Part shown: positions 41,989 to 55,203 of the stretch, one piece after another
Numbering within the stretch: position 1 is the first letter of the stretch
Layout of the letters: each line of letters opens with the position of its first letter
Assembly (NCBI GenBank): GCA_018241425.1
Contig: JAFEDU010000001.1
Location: forward strand, 434,001 to 498,000
DNA: 64,000 nucleotides
Source of the DNA: Pseudomonadota bacterium
GTDB taxonomy: Bacteria; Pseudomonadota; Gammaproteobacteria; Steroidobacterales; Steroidobacteraceae
Direction of reading: 5' to 3'
Translations under genes and position numbers: made by a program
The notes under the pieces: generated by a model
Database searches by the model: none
Told to the model about the DNA's origin: nothing
Seen by the model: the letters and a program-made list of their open reading frames with translations, nothing else

Positions 41989-42252
41989 TCAGTGCACCGC
42001 GCCGCTTGCGGCATCGACGTGCACCGTCCACACCTTTCCCGCATCGTCCAGGAGGCGCAGCACGTACACGGTGCGCTCCCCGGCCTTCTCGGCCTCCGCC
42101 TTCACCACGCGTGCGTGGTACTGCTGCTCGACCCGCTTGACCGCCTGCTCCATGGTCATCTCGGCGGCCGGCGCCTCCGCCGCGAGCAGCGCAGGAGGTG
42201 CGGCCAGCGCGCACAGCGCGAGGAGCAGGATTGCAGTCCGGCGGGGATTCAT
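41989..42252 (-). CDS. Secreted PepSY-domain protein
   Basis: 87 residues. A signal peptide (TAILLLALCALAAPPALLAA, cleavage near residue 25) is followed by a single PepSY domain (MEQAVKRVEQQYHARVVKAE, VYVLRLLDDAGKVWTVHVDA). Small periplasmic PepSY proteins are often encoded with PhoPQ-like systems and are thought to modulate the sensor or bind metal or protease. It is the first gene of the three-gene unit with the response regulator and kinase. The longer plus-strand frames here are shadows. Confidence 0.85.
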   Translation of the reverse strand: MNPRRTAILLLALCALAAPPALLAAEAPAAEMTMEQAVKRVEQQYHARVVKAEAEKAGERTVYVLRLLDDAGKVWTVHVDAASGAVH

Positions 42253-42316
42253 GACGCAGGCGAGGTTAGCGCATCGGTGTAGGCGTGGCGACCGACGCGT
42301 CCGCGATGGGGTCTCT

Positions 42317-43129
42317 TCAGGTGTCGTTCAGTTTCGCTTCCTGCCACAGCCCTTCCCACTCCTCGAGCGTGAGCGCCGTGAGCGTCAGACGGCGCTCGCG
42401 CGCCAGGGCCTCCATGCGCTGGAAGCGGCGCCGGAACTTGACGTTCGCCGCGCGCAGCGCATCCTCCGGGTCCACCTTCAGGTGGCGCGCCCAGTTGGCG
42501 AGCGCGAACAGGAGGTCGCCGACTTCCTCCGCGACGGCTTCCGCCGGACCCGTGCCCGCGCGCTGCGCTGCGACCGCCTCGTCGACCTCGTGGAGTTCCT
42601 CGATCACCTTGCCGCGCACCTGGTCGACTTCGGGCCAGTCGAAGCCCACGCGCCCCGCGCGCCGACCGAGCTTCGCGGCGCGCACCAGCGCCGGCAGCGC
42701 CGGGGCGATGCCGCCCAGGACCTCCTGCGCCTCCGTGCCACCCGCGGTGGCGCGCTCACGCGCCTTTTCCTCTTCCCAGGCCTTGCCGAGGTCGGCGGCC
42801 CCGACCGCCGCGCCCGCAAACACGTGCGGGTGGCGCCGCGTGAGCTTCTCCGTGATGCCCTCGGCCACGTCCGCGAAGCCGAACCAGCCCCGCTCCTCGG
42901 CCATGCGGGCGTGGAAGACCACCTGGAAGAGCAGGTCGCCGAGCTCGCTCTTGAGGTCGGCCACGCTGTCACGCTCGATGGCGTCGGCGACCTCGTAGGC
43001 TTCCTCGATGGTGTAGGGCGCAATGGTCCTGAAGGTCTGGGCGAGGTCCCAGGGACAGCCGGACGCCGGGTCGCGCAGCCGCGCCATCAGCGCGAGCAGC
43101 CGTGCGAGCGCGGACTCGGCCGGGCTCAC
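42317..43129 (-). CDS. mazG: Nucleoside triphosphate pyrophosphohydrolase MazG
   Basis: 270 residues with the two tandem MazG folds of the E. coli type. The first has MARLRDPASGCPWDLAQTFR, IAPYTIEEAYEVADAIERD and LKSELGDLLFQVVFHARMAE, with the metal-binding E-E-x2-D/E and E-x2-D arrangement. The second has VIEELHEVDEAVA and EEVGDLLFALANWARHLKVD. It hydrolyses NTPs to NMP and pyrophosphate, clearing abnormal nucleotides and, in E. coli, lowering ppGpp under stress. It overlaps nudL by 4 nt. Confidence 0.95.
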   Translation of the reverse strand: MSPAESALARLLALMARLRDPASGCPWDLAQTFRTIAPYTIEEAYEVADAIERDSVADLKSELGDLLFQVVFHARMAEERGWFGFADVAEGITEKLTRRHPHVFAGAAVGAADLGKAWEEEKARERATAGGTEAQEVLGGIAPALPALVRAAKLGRRAGRVGFDWPEVDQVRGKVIEELHEVDEAVAAQRAGTGPAEAVAEEVGDLLFALANWARHLKVDPEDALRAANVKFRRRFQRMEALARERRLTLTALTLEEWEGLWQEAKLNDT

Positions 43130-43809
43130 GACTCGCCCCCGGCCACCATGGCCTGGAGCGTCAGCAGCATGCCCGCGGTCGCGCCCCAGATGTCACGGTC
43201 GCCGTAGGGAATGTCGCGGAACTCGACCTCCTCGCCGGTGAATCCCGAGCGGCGCATGCGCACGCGCTGGTTGGACGGATCGAAGATGAAGTCCACGGGC
43301 ACCTCGAACGTATCCTCGACCTCGACCGAATCCAGGAGCAGCTCGAAGCCGGGCTGCACGAAGGCGACCACGGGGGTGACGCGAAAGCCCGTCATGACGA
43401 CATGATCGGGCAGGTAGCCGACCACGCTCACGAAGCGCGACTCGAGGCCAATCTCCTCGTGCGCCTCGCGCAGCGCGGCCGCCGCGGGATCCACGTCATG
43501 GGGCTCGATGCGCCCGCCGGGGAAGCTGATCTGCCCGGCATGGTTGCGCAGCTGCGTGGCGCGCTGGGTGAGGAGCACGGTGAGGGTATCGCGTTGTACC
43601 AGGGGCACCAGCACCGCCGCGGGGCGCGGCTCCGCCGGGAAATGCGCCATGAGTCGCTGGCTGTCGGCGGCGGAGAGCCCCGGGACGCGCCACCCGGCGC
43701 GCTCGTGCTGCGGGCGGGTGCCGGCGAGGCGCGCGCGGATCAGCGCCGCCCAGTCGCGCGGTGGGTTGGCCCCGGGCGCCGTGGCGCCGCTGCCGCCGGC
43801 CTCGGCCAA
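43126..43809 (-). CDS. nudL: CoA pyrophosphatase / Nudix hydrolase (NudL-like)
   Basis: 227 residues. The Nudix box GGRIEPHDVDPAAAALREAH plus EEIGL is intact, and the UPF0035-type preceding region LLTQRATQLRNHAGQISFPG is the NudL/CoAse signature. The family cleaves CoA to 3',5'-ADP and phosphopantetheine. The C-terminal part DIPYGDRDIWGATAGMLLTL is typical too. It is co-directional with mazG, forming a two-gene nucleotide housekeeping unit. Confidence 0.9.
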   Translation of the reverse strand: MAEAGGSGATAPGANPPRDWAALIRARLAGTRPQHERAGWRVPGLSAADSQRLMAHFPAEPRPAAVLVPLVQRDTLTVLLTQRATQLRNHAGQISFPGGRIEPHDVDPAAAALREAHEEIGLESRFVSVVGYLPDHVVMTGFRVTPVVAFVQPGFELLLDSVEVEDTFEVPVDFIFDPSNQRVRMRRSGFTGEEVEFRDIPYGDRDIWGATAGMLLTLQAMVAGGES

Positions 43810-43815
43810 TGCGCC

Positions 43816-45219
43816 TCAGCCCCCGCCGCTGGTGCCGCCCTTGATGCCGCCCTGCGTCAGTTCGGCCGGGTCGAGCAGGCGGGCAAGTTCCTCGCGCTTG
43901 AGGTTGGTCATCTTCTGCGCCATCTCGAGGATGGGCTTGCCCTCGGCGTACGCCTTCTTGGCGATGGCCGCGCCCTTCTCGTACCCGATCACCGGGTTGA
44001 GCGCCGTCACGAGGATGGGGTTGCGGTCCAGGGCCTCGGCGAGGCGCGCCTTGTTCACCGTGAATCCCTTGATGGCCCGGTCCGCCAGCGCGCGCGAGGC
44101 GTTGGTGAGGATCTCGATGCTCTGCAGCAGGTTGAAGGCGATCAGCGGCAGCATGACGTTCAGCTGGAAGTTGCCGGACTGGCCGGCCACCGTGATCGTG
44201 ACGTCGTTGCCGATGACCTGGGCGGCGACCATGGTGGTGGCCTCCGGGATCACCGGGTTCACCTTGCCGGGCATGATGCTGCTGCCGGGCTGCAGCGCCG
44301 GCAGCGCGATCTCGCCCAGGCCGGCGAGCGGGCCTGAGTTCATCCAGCGCAGGTCGTTGGCGATCTTCATGAGGCTGACGGCGATCACCTTCAGCTGGCC
44401 GGAGACCTCGACCGCCGTGTCCTGCGCGGACATGGCCTCGAAGTAGTTGCGCGCCGGGTTGAAGGTCATCCCGGTGATGGCCGACAGCTCGCGGGCGAAG
44501 CGCGCCCCGAACTGCGGATGCGCATTGATGCCCGTGCCGACCGCGGTGCCGCCCTGCGCGAGCTCCAGCAGGCGCGGCTCCGTGGCCTTCAGGCGCGCGA
44601 GCCCGTTCTCGACCTGCGTGCGCCAGCCCGACAGCTCCTGCGACAGGGTGACGGGCATTGCGTCCATGAGGTGGGTGCGGCCGGTCTTGACGATGCCGGT
44701 GACCTCGATCTCCTTGGCCTTGAGCACGTCGCGCAGGTGCTCGAGCGCCGGCACCAGGCGGTCGCGCAGCATCAGGGCGGCGCTCACGTGGACCGCCGTC
44801 GGGATCGCATCGTTGCTGCTCTGCCCCATGTTCACGTGGTCGTTCGGGTGCACCGGCGCGCCCAGGTGGCGGCTGGCGAGCGCCGCGATCACCTCGTTCG
44901 CGTTCATGTTGGTGCTGGTGCCCGAGCCGGTCTGGAACACGTCGATCGGGAAGTGCGCGTCGTGCGTGCCCTTGGCGACCTCGGCGGCGGCCTGCTCGAT
45001 GGCCGCGGACACCTTGCCGTCGAGGAGGTCGAGCGCCGCATTGGCGCGCGCGGCGGCCTGCTTGATGAGGCCCAGCGCCCCGATGAAGGCACGCGGCAGC
45101 TTGAGGCCACTGATCGGGAAGTTATCGACGGCACGCTGGGTCTGTGCGCCCCACAGCGCCGCGGACGGCACCTGGAGCTCGCCCATGCTGTCGTGCTCGA
45201 CCCTAAAGGAACTCGTCAT
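43816..45219 (-). CDS. fumC: Fumarate hydratase class II
   Basis: 467 residues from ATG at 45219 (TSSFRVEHDSMGELQVPSAA); upstream in-frame codons have no similarity. This is the iron-sulfur-free, homotetrameric fumarase. Conserved regions are GSGTSTNMNANEVIA, HPNDHVNMGQSSNDAIPTAV, the TGRTHLMDAMPVTLSQELSG segment and the signature GSSIMPGKVNP. It interconverts fumarate and malate. It is divergent from purB, another fumarate-releasing enzyme of the same superfamily, with a 90-nt shared promoter gap. Confidence 0.97.
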   Translation of the reverse strand: MTSSFRVEHDSMGELQVPSAALWGAQTQRAVDNFPISGLKLPRAFIGALGLIKQAAARANAALDLLDGKVSAAIEQAAAEVAKGTHDAHFPIDVFQTGSGTSTNMNANEVIAALASRHLGAPVHPNDHVNMGQSSNDAIPTAVHVSAALMLRDRLVPALEHLRDVLKAKEIEVTGIVKTGRTHLMDAMPVTLSQELSGWRTQVENGLARLKATEPRLLELAQGGTAVGTGINAHPQFGARFARELSAITGMTFNPARNYFEAMSAQDTAVEVSGQLKVIAVSLMKIANDLRWMNSGPLAGLGEIALPALQPGSSIMPGKVNPVIPEATTMVAAQVIGNDVTITVAGQSGNFQLNVMLPLIAFNLLQSIEILTNASRALADRAIKGFTVNKARLAEALDRNPILVTALNPVIGYEKGAAIAKKAYAEGKPILEMAQKMTNLKREELARLLDPAELTQGGIKGGTSGGG

Positions 45220-45309
45220 GCCACGTGACTCCGCGAGGTGATACGCGCCGGCCGGACGACCGTATGCGTTATGATGCAAATCCTAGCACTTCAAGGGCCT
45301 GCGCATCGC

Positions 45310-46689
45310 ATGTCTGGCACCTCCGAGCCCCTCACCGCACTCGAGGCCATCTCACCGGTGGACGGCCGGTACCGCGCGGCCACCGAGCCGCTGCGCGCAC
45401 TCATGTCGGAAGCCGGACTGATCCGTGAGCGCATCCGCATCGAGGCGCACTGGCTCTTAAGTCTCGCCGCGGCGGCCCCGCAGCTGCCCGGCGCGCAGCT
45501 GCCGCCCGCGGTGCGGGCGCGGGCCGAGGCACTCGCCGACGCGCCCGACGCCGCCGCTCCCGCGGCGGTGAAGGCGATCGAGGCGCGCATCAACCACGAC
45601 GTGAAGGCGGTCGAGTACTACGTCCGCGAGAGCCTGAGGGCGACCGGGGCGAGCGCGGCGACGCTGGAGCTGGTGCACTTCGGCGCGACTTCCGAGGACA
45701 TCAACAACCTGAGCTACGCCCGCCTGCTCCTGCAGGCGCGTGCGATCCTCCTCGAGGCCCTCGAGGCCCGCATCGCGGAACTCACCGCACTGGCGCACGC
45801 CTACGCGGACACGCCGATGCCGGCCCACACGCACGGCCAGCCGGCGAGCCCGACGACCCTCGGCAAGGAGTGCGCGAACATCGCCGCGCGCCTGAAGCGC
45901 GGCGCGCGGCGCCTCGCGGCGGTGCCGATCCTGGGCAAGTGGAACGGGGCCGTCGGCAACTTCAATGCGCATCACGCAGCACTCCCGCAGGTGCGCTGGC
46001 CCGAGGTCGCCGCAGCGTTCGTCGGATCGCTGAAGCTCGAGTACAACCCCTGGACCACGCAGATCGAGCCGCACGACTGGATCGCGGAGTACTGCGATGC
46101 GCTGGCCGCCCTCAACGTCATCGTCATCGACCTGTGCCGCGATTTCTGGGGCTACATCTCGCTCGGCTACCTGCGCCAGAAGTCGGTCGCCGGCGAAGTC
46201 GGCTCCTCCACCATGCCCCACAAGGTGAACCCGATCGACTTCGAGAATGCCGAAGGCAACTGCGGGGTCGCGAACGCACTGCTGCGGCACTTCTCCGACA
46301 AGCTGCCGCTGTCGCGCTGGCAGCGCGACCTCACCGACTCGACGGTGCTGCGCAACCTGGGGGTCGCCTTCGGCCACACGCTCATCGCCTGGAAGTCCCT
46401 GGGGAAGGGCTTGGGCAAGGTGCAGGCCGATCCCGCGCGCATGCTCGAGGACTTCGCGAGCTCCTGGGAAGTGCTCGGGGAGGCCGTACAGACCGTGCTG
46501 CGCGCCGCGGGCGTCCCGGACGGCTACGAGCGGCTGAAGGAATTCACCCGCGGGCGCGCCATCGACGGGCCCTCCCTCGCCGCCTTCATCGACGGGCTGC
46601 CCCTGCCGCAGGCCGAGAAGGCCCGGCTCAAGACCCTCACCCCGCAGGCCTATACGGGACTCGCGGCGCAGCTCGCCCGCACCTTATAG
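45310..46689 (+). CDS. purB: Adenylosuccinate lyase
   Basis: 459 residues from ATG at 45310 (SGTSEPLTALEAISPVDGRY); the frame is open further up without similarity. It acts twice in purine synthesis, splitting SAICAR and adenylosuccinate with release of fumarate. The start LTALEAISPVDGRYRAATEP and total length match the E. coli-type PurB. Superfamily signature SSTMPHKVNPIDFENAEGN and the catalytic His regions ESLRATGASAATLELVHFGA, TSEDINN and AHTHGQPASPTTLGKE are intact. Confidence 0.97.
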   Translation: MSGTSEPLTALEAISPVDGRYRAATEPLRALMSEAGLIRERIRIEAHWLLSLAAAAPQLPGAQLPPAVRARAEALADAPDAAAPAAVKAIEARINHDVKAVEYYVRESLRATGASAATLELVHFGATSEDINNLSYARLLLQARAILLEALEARIAELTALAHAYADTPMPAHTHGQPASPTTLGKECANIAARLKRGARRLAAVPILGKWNGAVGNFNAHHAALPQVRWPEVAAAFVGSLKLEYNPWTTQIEPHDWIAEYCDALAALNVIVIDLCRDFWGYISLGYLRQKSVAGEVGSSTMPHKVNPIDFENAEGNCGVANALLRHFSDKLPLSRWQRDLTDSTVLRNLGVAFGHTLIAWKSLGKGLGKVQADPARMLEDFASSWEVLGEAVQTVLRAAGVPDGYERLKEFTRGRAIDGPSLAAFIDGLPLPQAEKARLKTLTPQAYTGLAAQLARTL

Positions 46690-46899
46690 GGCGGACCCCC
46701 GGGGATCCCCCGCCCCCGGCAGGCCCCTCCGGCGGGGCCTCGGGCGGGGCTGGAGAAAGTGCGAACTGGGCCGCGCTTTTGACTTACTGCCCGCCGGGGG
46801 TGCGGCCAAACCGTGACCCGTTCCGCACTGATTCTTTAACTATCGTCACTAAGATCTTCCGCAGCCTGCCTTTCGGCCGGCCATGCGAAGGCGCCCTAC
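46690..46899. other. Intergenic stretch after purB
   Basis: The first 70 nt are extremely G+C-rich with a strong hairpin (listed separately). From about 46800 the base composition falls (ATTCTTTAACTATCGTCACT), which looks like a promoter region for the next gene, but I see no confident -35/-10 pair. No small ORF or RNA gene is evident. Confidence 0.4.
46721..46740 (+). terminator. Possible hairpin terminator after purB
   Basis: AGGCCCC at 46721-46727 and GGGGCCT at 46734-46740 form a perfect 7-bp stem with a 6-nt loop, 32 nt after the purB stop. There is no run of T after it, so it is not a classic intrinsic terminator. It may still stabilise the mRNA end or pause polymerase. Confidence 0.35.
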
Positions 46900-47493
46900 G
46901 TGGCAATAACCGGGGAAATCGACATCAACAGTGCTTTGGCGCAGCTCGCCAACGCCCGCTATGCCTCCGACCCGGGCGGCACGGGAACCCCGGGCCTCAA
47001 CCGGCAGAGCGGGGAAACCCTCACCGTGCTGACCTCGCTCGCCGAGGTGCGGGCGGCGGTGAACGAGATCGCGGCCACCGCGCAGCGACTCCTCTCCATC
47101 TATACCCCCGACCTCGAACCGGATCTGTACGACCAGAGTGCGTTCCTGGAGGTCGTGAAGCACTTCGTGCTCACCCGCAGCTTCGCCAAGGTGCGCGTGC
47201 TGATCGGCGAGCCGACCCGCATCATGCGCGACAGCAACCGTTTCGTGGCCATGGGCCGGCGCCTGTCGAGCTGCATCGACCTGCGCTACGCGGCGGCGCA
47301 GATGCCGCAGCGCGCCTCGGCCTACCTCATCGCCGATGACCGCGCGATCGTCTACCGCATGCGGGCAGACAGCTGGGACGGGGTGGCCGACATCAACAAC
47401 CCCGTCGCGGCCCGGGTCTACTTACAGGAGTTTGATCAGGTGTGGAACGCCAGCGCAGCCGACTCCGGCCTGCGCGCCGCCCGACGCGGCTGA
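46900..47493 (+). CDS. DUF7931-like conserved protein
   Basis: 197 residues from GTG at 46900. The region IYTPDLEPDLYDQSAFLEVV, then VRVLIGEPTRIMRDSNRFVA, ASAYLIADDRAIVYRMRADS and ARVYLQEFDQVWNAS resembles a phospholipase D-like fold without the HKD motif, which I recognise as the gammaproteobacterial DUF7931 pattern. No function is established. Its position between purB and nudJ/mnmA is where hflD sits in E. coli, but it is not an HflD homologue. Confidence 0.7.
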   Translation: MAITGEIDINSALAQLANARYASDPGGTGTPGLNRQSGETLTVLTSLAEVRAAVNEIAATAQRLLSIYTPDLEPDLYDQSAFLEVVKHFVLTRSFAKVRVLIGEPTRIMRDSNRFVAMGRRLSSCIDLRYAAAQMPQRASAYLIADDRAIVYRMRADSWDGVADINNPVAARVYLQEFDQVWNASAADSGLRAARRG

Positions 47494-47538
47494 TCAGCTC
47501 CTTCGAAGGCCGGCGGACAGCCGGTTACAATCCCGTCC

Positions 47539-48024
47539 ATGTCCCGTCCGCCCGACATCACCGTGGCCGCCGTAGCCGAGACCGCGGGCCGCTTCCTGTG
47601 CGTCGAGGAACGCATCAACAACCGCCTGGTGTTCAACCAGCCGGCCGGCCACGTGGAGCCCGGGGAGACCCTGCTCGCGGCCGTGGTGCGCGAGGTGCGC
47701 GAGGAGACTGCCTGGCTCTTCGAGCCGGCGGGGCTCCTGGGCGTCTACCTGTGGCGCAGGCCCAGCGCGCGGCGCCCGACGCTGCGCTTCTGCTTCACCG
47801 GCCGGGTGAGTGACCACCATGCGCACCAGCGCCTGGACCGCGGCATTGTGCGCACGCACTGGCTCACGGAGGGCGAACTGCGGGCCCGCGGCGAGCAGCT
47901 GCGCAGCCCGCTCGTGCTGCGCTGCGTGGAGGACTTCCTCACCGGCAAGGTCGCAAGCCTAGAGACCGTGGCCGCCCTGGACTTCGACAGCGCGGCAGGT
48001 GTAGCCCCGACGACCCGGCTCTGA
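47539..48024 (+). CDS. nudJ: Nudix hydrolase NudJ-like
   Basis: 161 residues. Nudix box GHVEPGETLLAAVVREVREE followed by TAW matches. The N-terminus DITVAAVAETAGRFLCVEER and NRLVFNQPAGHVE are as in NudJ (YmfB), which hydrolyses thiamine pyrophosphate and nucleoside tri- and diphosphates. It is immediately upstream of mnmA, the conserved nudJ-mnmA neighbourhood, though in E. coli the order within the cluster is reversed relative to purB. Co-transcription with mnmA is likely (43-nt gap). Confidence 0.9.
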   Translation: MSRPPDITVAAVAETAGRFLCVEERINNRLVFNQPAGHVEPGETLLAAVVREVREETAWLFEPAGLLGVYLWRRPSARRPTLRFCFTGRVSDHHAHQRLDRGIVRTHWLTEGELRARGEQLRSPLVLRCVEDFLTGKVASLETVAALDFDSAAGVAPTTRL

Positions 48025-48067
48025 GGGTCGCCCGGGATCCTCCGCCTGCTCGCGGTAGAATCCTCCC

Positions 48068-49201
48068 ATGTTCCCGCTTCTTCCCACGGCGCCGCCGACC
48101 GGCGCCCGCGCCATCGTCGGCCTGTCCGGCGGGGTCGACTCGGCCGTCACAGCCCTCCTCCTGCGCGAGGCCGGCTGGGACGTACAGGGGCTCTTCATGA
48201 GCAACTGGGAAGAGGACGAGGATGGGTACTGCACCACCGCCCAGGACTACCAGGATGCGCGGGCGGTGGCCGCTGAGCTGGGCATCCCGCTGCACCGGGT
48301 GAGCTTCGCGCGCGAGTACCGCGAGCGGGTGTTCGCGCAGTTCCTGTCCGAGCTGCGCGCCGGACGCACCCCCAACCCGGACGTCCTGTGCAACCGGGAG
48401 ATCAAGTTCGGCCTGTGCCTGACGTGGGCGCGGCGCCTGGGCGGGACCCATTTCGCAACCGGCCACTATGCGCGGCTCCTGCCCACTCCCGATGGCGTGG
48501 GCCTGTTCAAGGCCCGCGACCTCGCCAAGGACCAGAGCTACTTCCTCACCGCGATCGAGCCTGGGGAGCTGCCCTCGCTCCTGATGCCGCTCGGCGAGCT
48601 CGACAAGCCGGAAGTGCGCGCCCGGGCGCGGCACGCGGGGCTTCCCGTGTATGACAAACCGGACAGCACCGGCATCTGCTTCATCGGCGAGCGGCCTTTC
48701 CGGGATTTCCTCGCCCGCTACCTCGAGCCGCGGCCGGGTCCCATCGAGGCCGTCGACGGCGAGAGCCTCGGGACGCACGAGGGTCTCGCGTTCTACACCC
48801 TGGGTCAGCGCGGCGGCCTTGCGATCGGCGGGCGGCACGGGCGCCCCGAGGATGCCTGGTACGTCGTCCACAAGGACGCGATACGCAACACCCTGATCGT
48901 TGCCCAGGGACACGACCACCCGAGTCTCCTCACCGGAGCGCTCGCGAGCGGCGCGTGGCACTGGCTGGCGCCGGCGCGCACGACGCCCTTCGCCGCGGCG
49001 GTCAAAGTCCGGTACCGGCAGGCGGACCAGGCCGCGCAGCTCCTGCCGCGCACCGATGGCACCGTGCTGGTGCACTTCGAGCACGCGCAGCGCGCGGTGA
49101 CGCCGGGCCAGTACGTCGTCGCCTACCGTGACGAGCGCTGCCTCGGCGGTGCGGTGATCGAATCGGTCGGTGCGGCGCACCTGCAGGGCGCTGCCGCCTG
49201 A
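48068..49201 (+). CDS. mnmA: tRNA-specific 2-thiouridylase MnmA
   Basis: 377 residues. It puts the sulfur on U34 of tRNA-Lys, -Glu and -Gln, using persulfide delivered by TusE. The PP-loop is IVGLSGGVDSAVTALLLREA. The catalytic cysteines are in NPDVLCNREIKFG and STGICFIGERPFRDFL. GTHFATGHYAR, KDQSYFLTAIEP and FYTLGQRGGLAIGG are family hallmarks. The first 12 residues are a short non-conserved lead, but ATG at 48068 is the only fitting start. Confidence 0.97.
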   Translation: MFPLLPTAPPTGARAIVGLSGGVDSAVTALLLREAGWDVQGLFMSNWEEDEDGYCTTAQDYQDARAVAAELGIPLHRVSFAREYRERVFAQFLSELRAGRTPNPDVLCNREIKFGLCLTWARRLGGTHFATGHYARLLPTPDGVGLFKARDLAKDQSYFLTAIEPGELPSLLMPLGELDKPEVRARARHAGLPVYDKPDSTGICFIGERPFRDFLARYLEPRPGPIEAVDGESLGTHEGLAFYTLGQRGGLAIGGRHGRPEDAWYVVHKDAIRNTLIVAQGHDHPSLLTGALASGAWHWLAPARTTPFAAAVKVRYRQADQAAQLLPRTDGTVLVHFEHAQRAVTPGQYVVAYRDERCLGGAVIESVGAAHLQGAAA

Positions 49202-49235
49202 GGGGTAGATCCGAGCACGTCCGCCGTAGGGCCGA

Positions 49236-49241
49236 TATAAT
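49236..49241 (+). promoter_or_regulatory. Putative -10 element of acnA
   Basis: A perfect TATAAT lies 25 nt before the acnA start codon in otherwise GC-rich DNA. The hexamer 17 bp upstream is a poor -35. With the SD sequence GGAGG at 49256-49260 the leader would be short. The match is suggestive, not decisive. Confidence 0.35.
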
Positions 49242-49265
49242 TGGCGGCTTACAGCGGAGGTACGC

Positions 49266-53507
<4,242 letters not shown>

Positions 53508-53575
53508 CACCTGAGGCCGAACCGCAGGCGGCGCCGACGGCAGTTCCCGAGGACTCCGCGGCGCCGCTGGTCGCG

Positions 53576-54211
53576 GTGTTCGACCTCGACGGCACGATCA
53601 CGCGGCACGATACGCTCGCGCCGTTCGTGTTCGGGTACCTGCTGCGCCATCCCTGGCGCCTGCCACTGGCGCTGGGCGCGCTGCCCGCCTGCATTGCGTT
53701 CCTGTTGGGACGCACGGACCAGGGAGGCGTGAAGTCCGCTTTCATCCGTTCGACGCTCGGTGGGCTCACGCACCGCGATCTCGAGGACTGGACCGAGCAA
53801 TTCCTGTTGCGGCTGATCGCCCGCCACCTGCACCGAGAGGCTCTGGACCGCATCGGCCGCCACAAGGACCGCGGCGACTACCTCGTGCTCCTGAGCGCGA
53901 GCACGGACCTCTATGTCCCACGGCTCGGCGATGCGCTCGGCTTTGCGGAAGTCGTCTGCACCGGGCTTGTCTGGAACGGTGAGCGACTGGACGGCCACCT
54001 CGCGACTCCCAACCGCCGCGGCCAGGAAAAGGTCCGCTGTCTCGAGCAGCTGCGCGCCCGTCACCCGGGCGTGCCCTTCGCCGCTTATGGCAATGCTGCC
54101 AGCGACATCGCACACCTGCGGATGGTGGAGCGACCGCTCCTCGTCAACGGGCATCGCGAAGCACGCGAACTTGCCTCCCGGGCGGGCATCCCCCAGGCGC
54201 GCTGGCACTGA
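53576..54211 (+). CDS. HAD-IB family phosphatase
   Basis: 211 residues as read from GTG at 53576. HAD motif I is FDLDGTITR, with the nucleophile Asp and acid Asp two residues apart; motif II is LLSAST; motif III/IV is AYGNAASDIAHLRM. A helical cap (YLLRHPWRLPLALGALPACI, FLLGRTDQGGVKSAFIRSTL) is typical of the HAD-IB group related to SerB and phosphatidylglycerophosphatase-like enzymes. Substrate unknown. The start is uneasy: the frame is open upstream towards the acnA stop (53504) without ATG, GTG or TTG, and starting at 53576 places motif I at residue 2. Confidence 0.8.
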   Translation: MFDLDGTITRHDTLAPFVFGYLLRHPWRLPLALGALPACIAFLLGRTDQGGVKSAFIRSTLGGLTHRDLEDWTEQFLLRLIARHLHREALDRIGRHKDRGDYLVLLSASTDLYVPRLGDALGFAEVVCTGLVWNGERLDGHLATPNRRGQEKVRCLEQLRARHPGVPFAAYGNAASDIAHLRMVERPLLVNGHREARELASRAGIPQARWH

Positions 54212-54221
54212 CGCGCATACC

Positions 54222-55079
54222 TCACATCGACGTGCGGATGGTCCAAAGCTCCGGGAAGAACTTGAGTTCGAGCGCCTTGGTCAGGTACTGCACGCCGCTC
54301 GTGCCACCGGTGCCGGGCTTGTAACCGATGACGCGCTCCACGGTCTTCAGGTGATGCGCGCGCCAGAGCTGGAAGTTCTGGTCGAGGTCCACCAGCCGCT
54401 CGGCGAGCTCGTACAGCTCCCAGTGCACTTGCGAGTTGTGATAAACGGCGAGCCACGCAGCGGCCACCTGCTTGCTCGCCCGGTAGGGCTCGCTGAAGTC
54501 CCGTGACAGGTAGTCCTCGGGAACCTCGTAACCGCGGCGGCTGAGGAGGAACAGCACCTCGTCGTACAGCGATGGCGCTTCGAGGGCGCGGCGCAGGCGT
54601 TCGTACCCTTCCGCGTCCCGCTTGTGGACGGCGAGCATGTCGGCGTTCTTGTTGCCGAAGGTGAACTCCAGCAGGCGGTATTGCACCGACTGGAATCCCG
54701 AGGAGCGCCCGAGCTCGTTGCGGAACGCCGAGTATTCCGAGGGGGACAGCGTCGAGAGTACGCCCCACACCGAGATCAGCTGGGCCTGGGTGCGCGAGAT
54801 GCGGGCCAGCATCTTCAGGGCCGGGTCGAGTTCGTCCTTGCGGATCGCGGCAAGCGCCGCGGTCAGCTCGTGGAGCATCAGCCGCATCCACAGCTCCGAC
54901 ACCTGGTGCACGATGATGAAGAGCATCTCGTTGTGCTCGGCCGACAGGGGTTGCTGGGCCGCGAGCACCTTCTCGAGGTGCAGGTATTCGCCATAGGACA
55001 GCGAGGAACCGAGGTCCCAGTGGACCTTTTCGTCCGCCAGGTTCACCCGCTCGCTCTTGTCATACGGCTTGTCGCTCAT
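54222..55079 (-). CDS. kynA: Tryptophan 2,3-dioxygenase
   Basis: 285 residues from ATG at 55079 (SDKPYDKSERVN); ATG at 55091 would add four. This haem enzyme converts L-tryptophan to N-formylkynurenine. LSYGEYLHLEKVLAAQQPLS, FIIVHQVSELWMRLMLHELT with the distal His, SGFQSVQYRLLEFTFGNKN and YKPGTGGTSGVQYL are all hallmark regions. Neither kynB nor kynU is nearby, so the rest of the kynurenine route must be elsewhere. It is divergent from the ABC exporter genes. Confidence 0.96.
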   Translation of the reverse strand: MSDKPYDKSERVNLADEKVHWDLGSSLSYGEYLHLEKVLAAQQPLSAEHNEMLFIIVHQVSELWMRLMLHELTAALAAIRKDELDPALKMLARISRTQAQLISVWGVLSTLSPSEYSAFRNELGRSSGFQSVQYRLLEFTFGNKNADMLAVHKRDAEGYERLRRALEAPSLYDEVLFLLSRRGYEVPEDYLSRDFSEPYRASKQVAAAWLAVYHNSQVHWELYELAERLVDLDQNFQLWRAHHLKTVERVIGYKPGTGGTSGVQYLTKALELKFFPELWTIRTSM

Positions 55080-55203
55080 GGCGAAAGTCATGGTACACGG
55101 CGGCGCCGGCACGGCAACCACTCGCCCCAAAGAGCGAGGCGCGGGCATGCCAAATCCGCTAGGATCGCGCGCCTGTATCCGCCGGAAAGCCCGTATTGAA
55201 GCC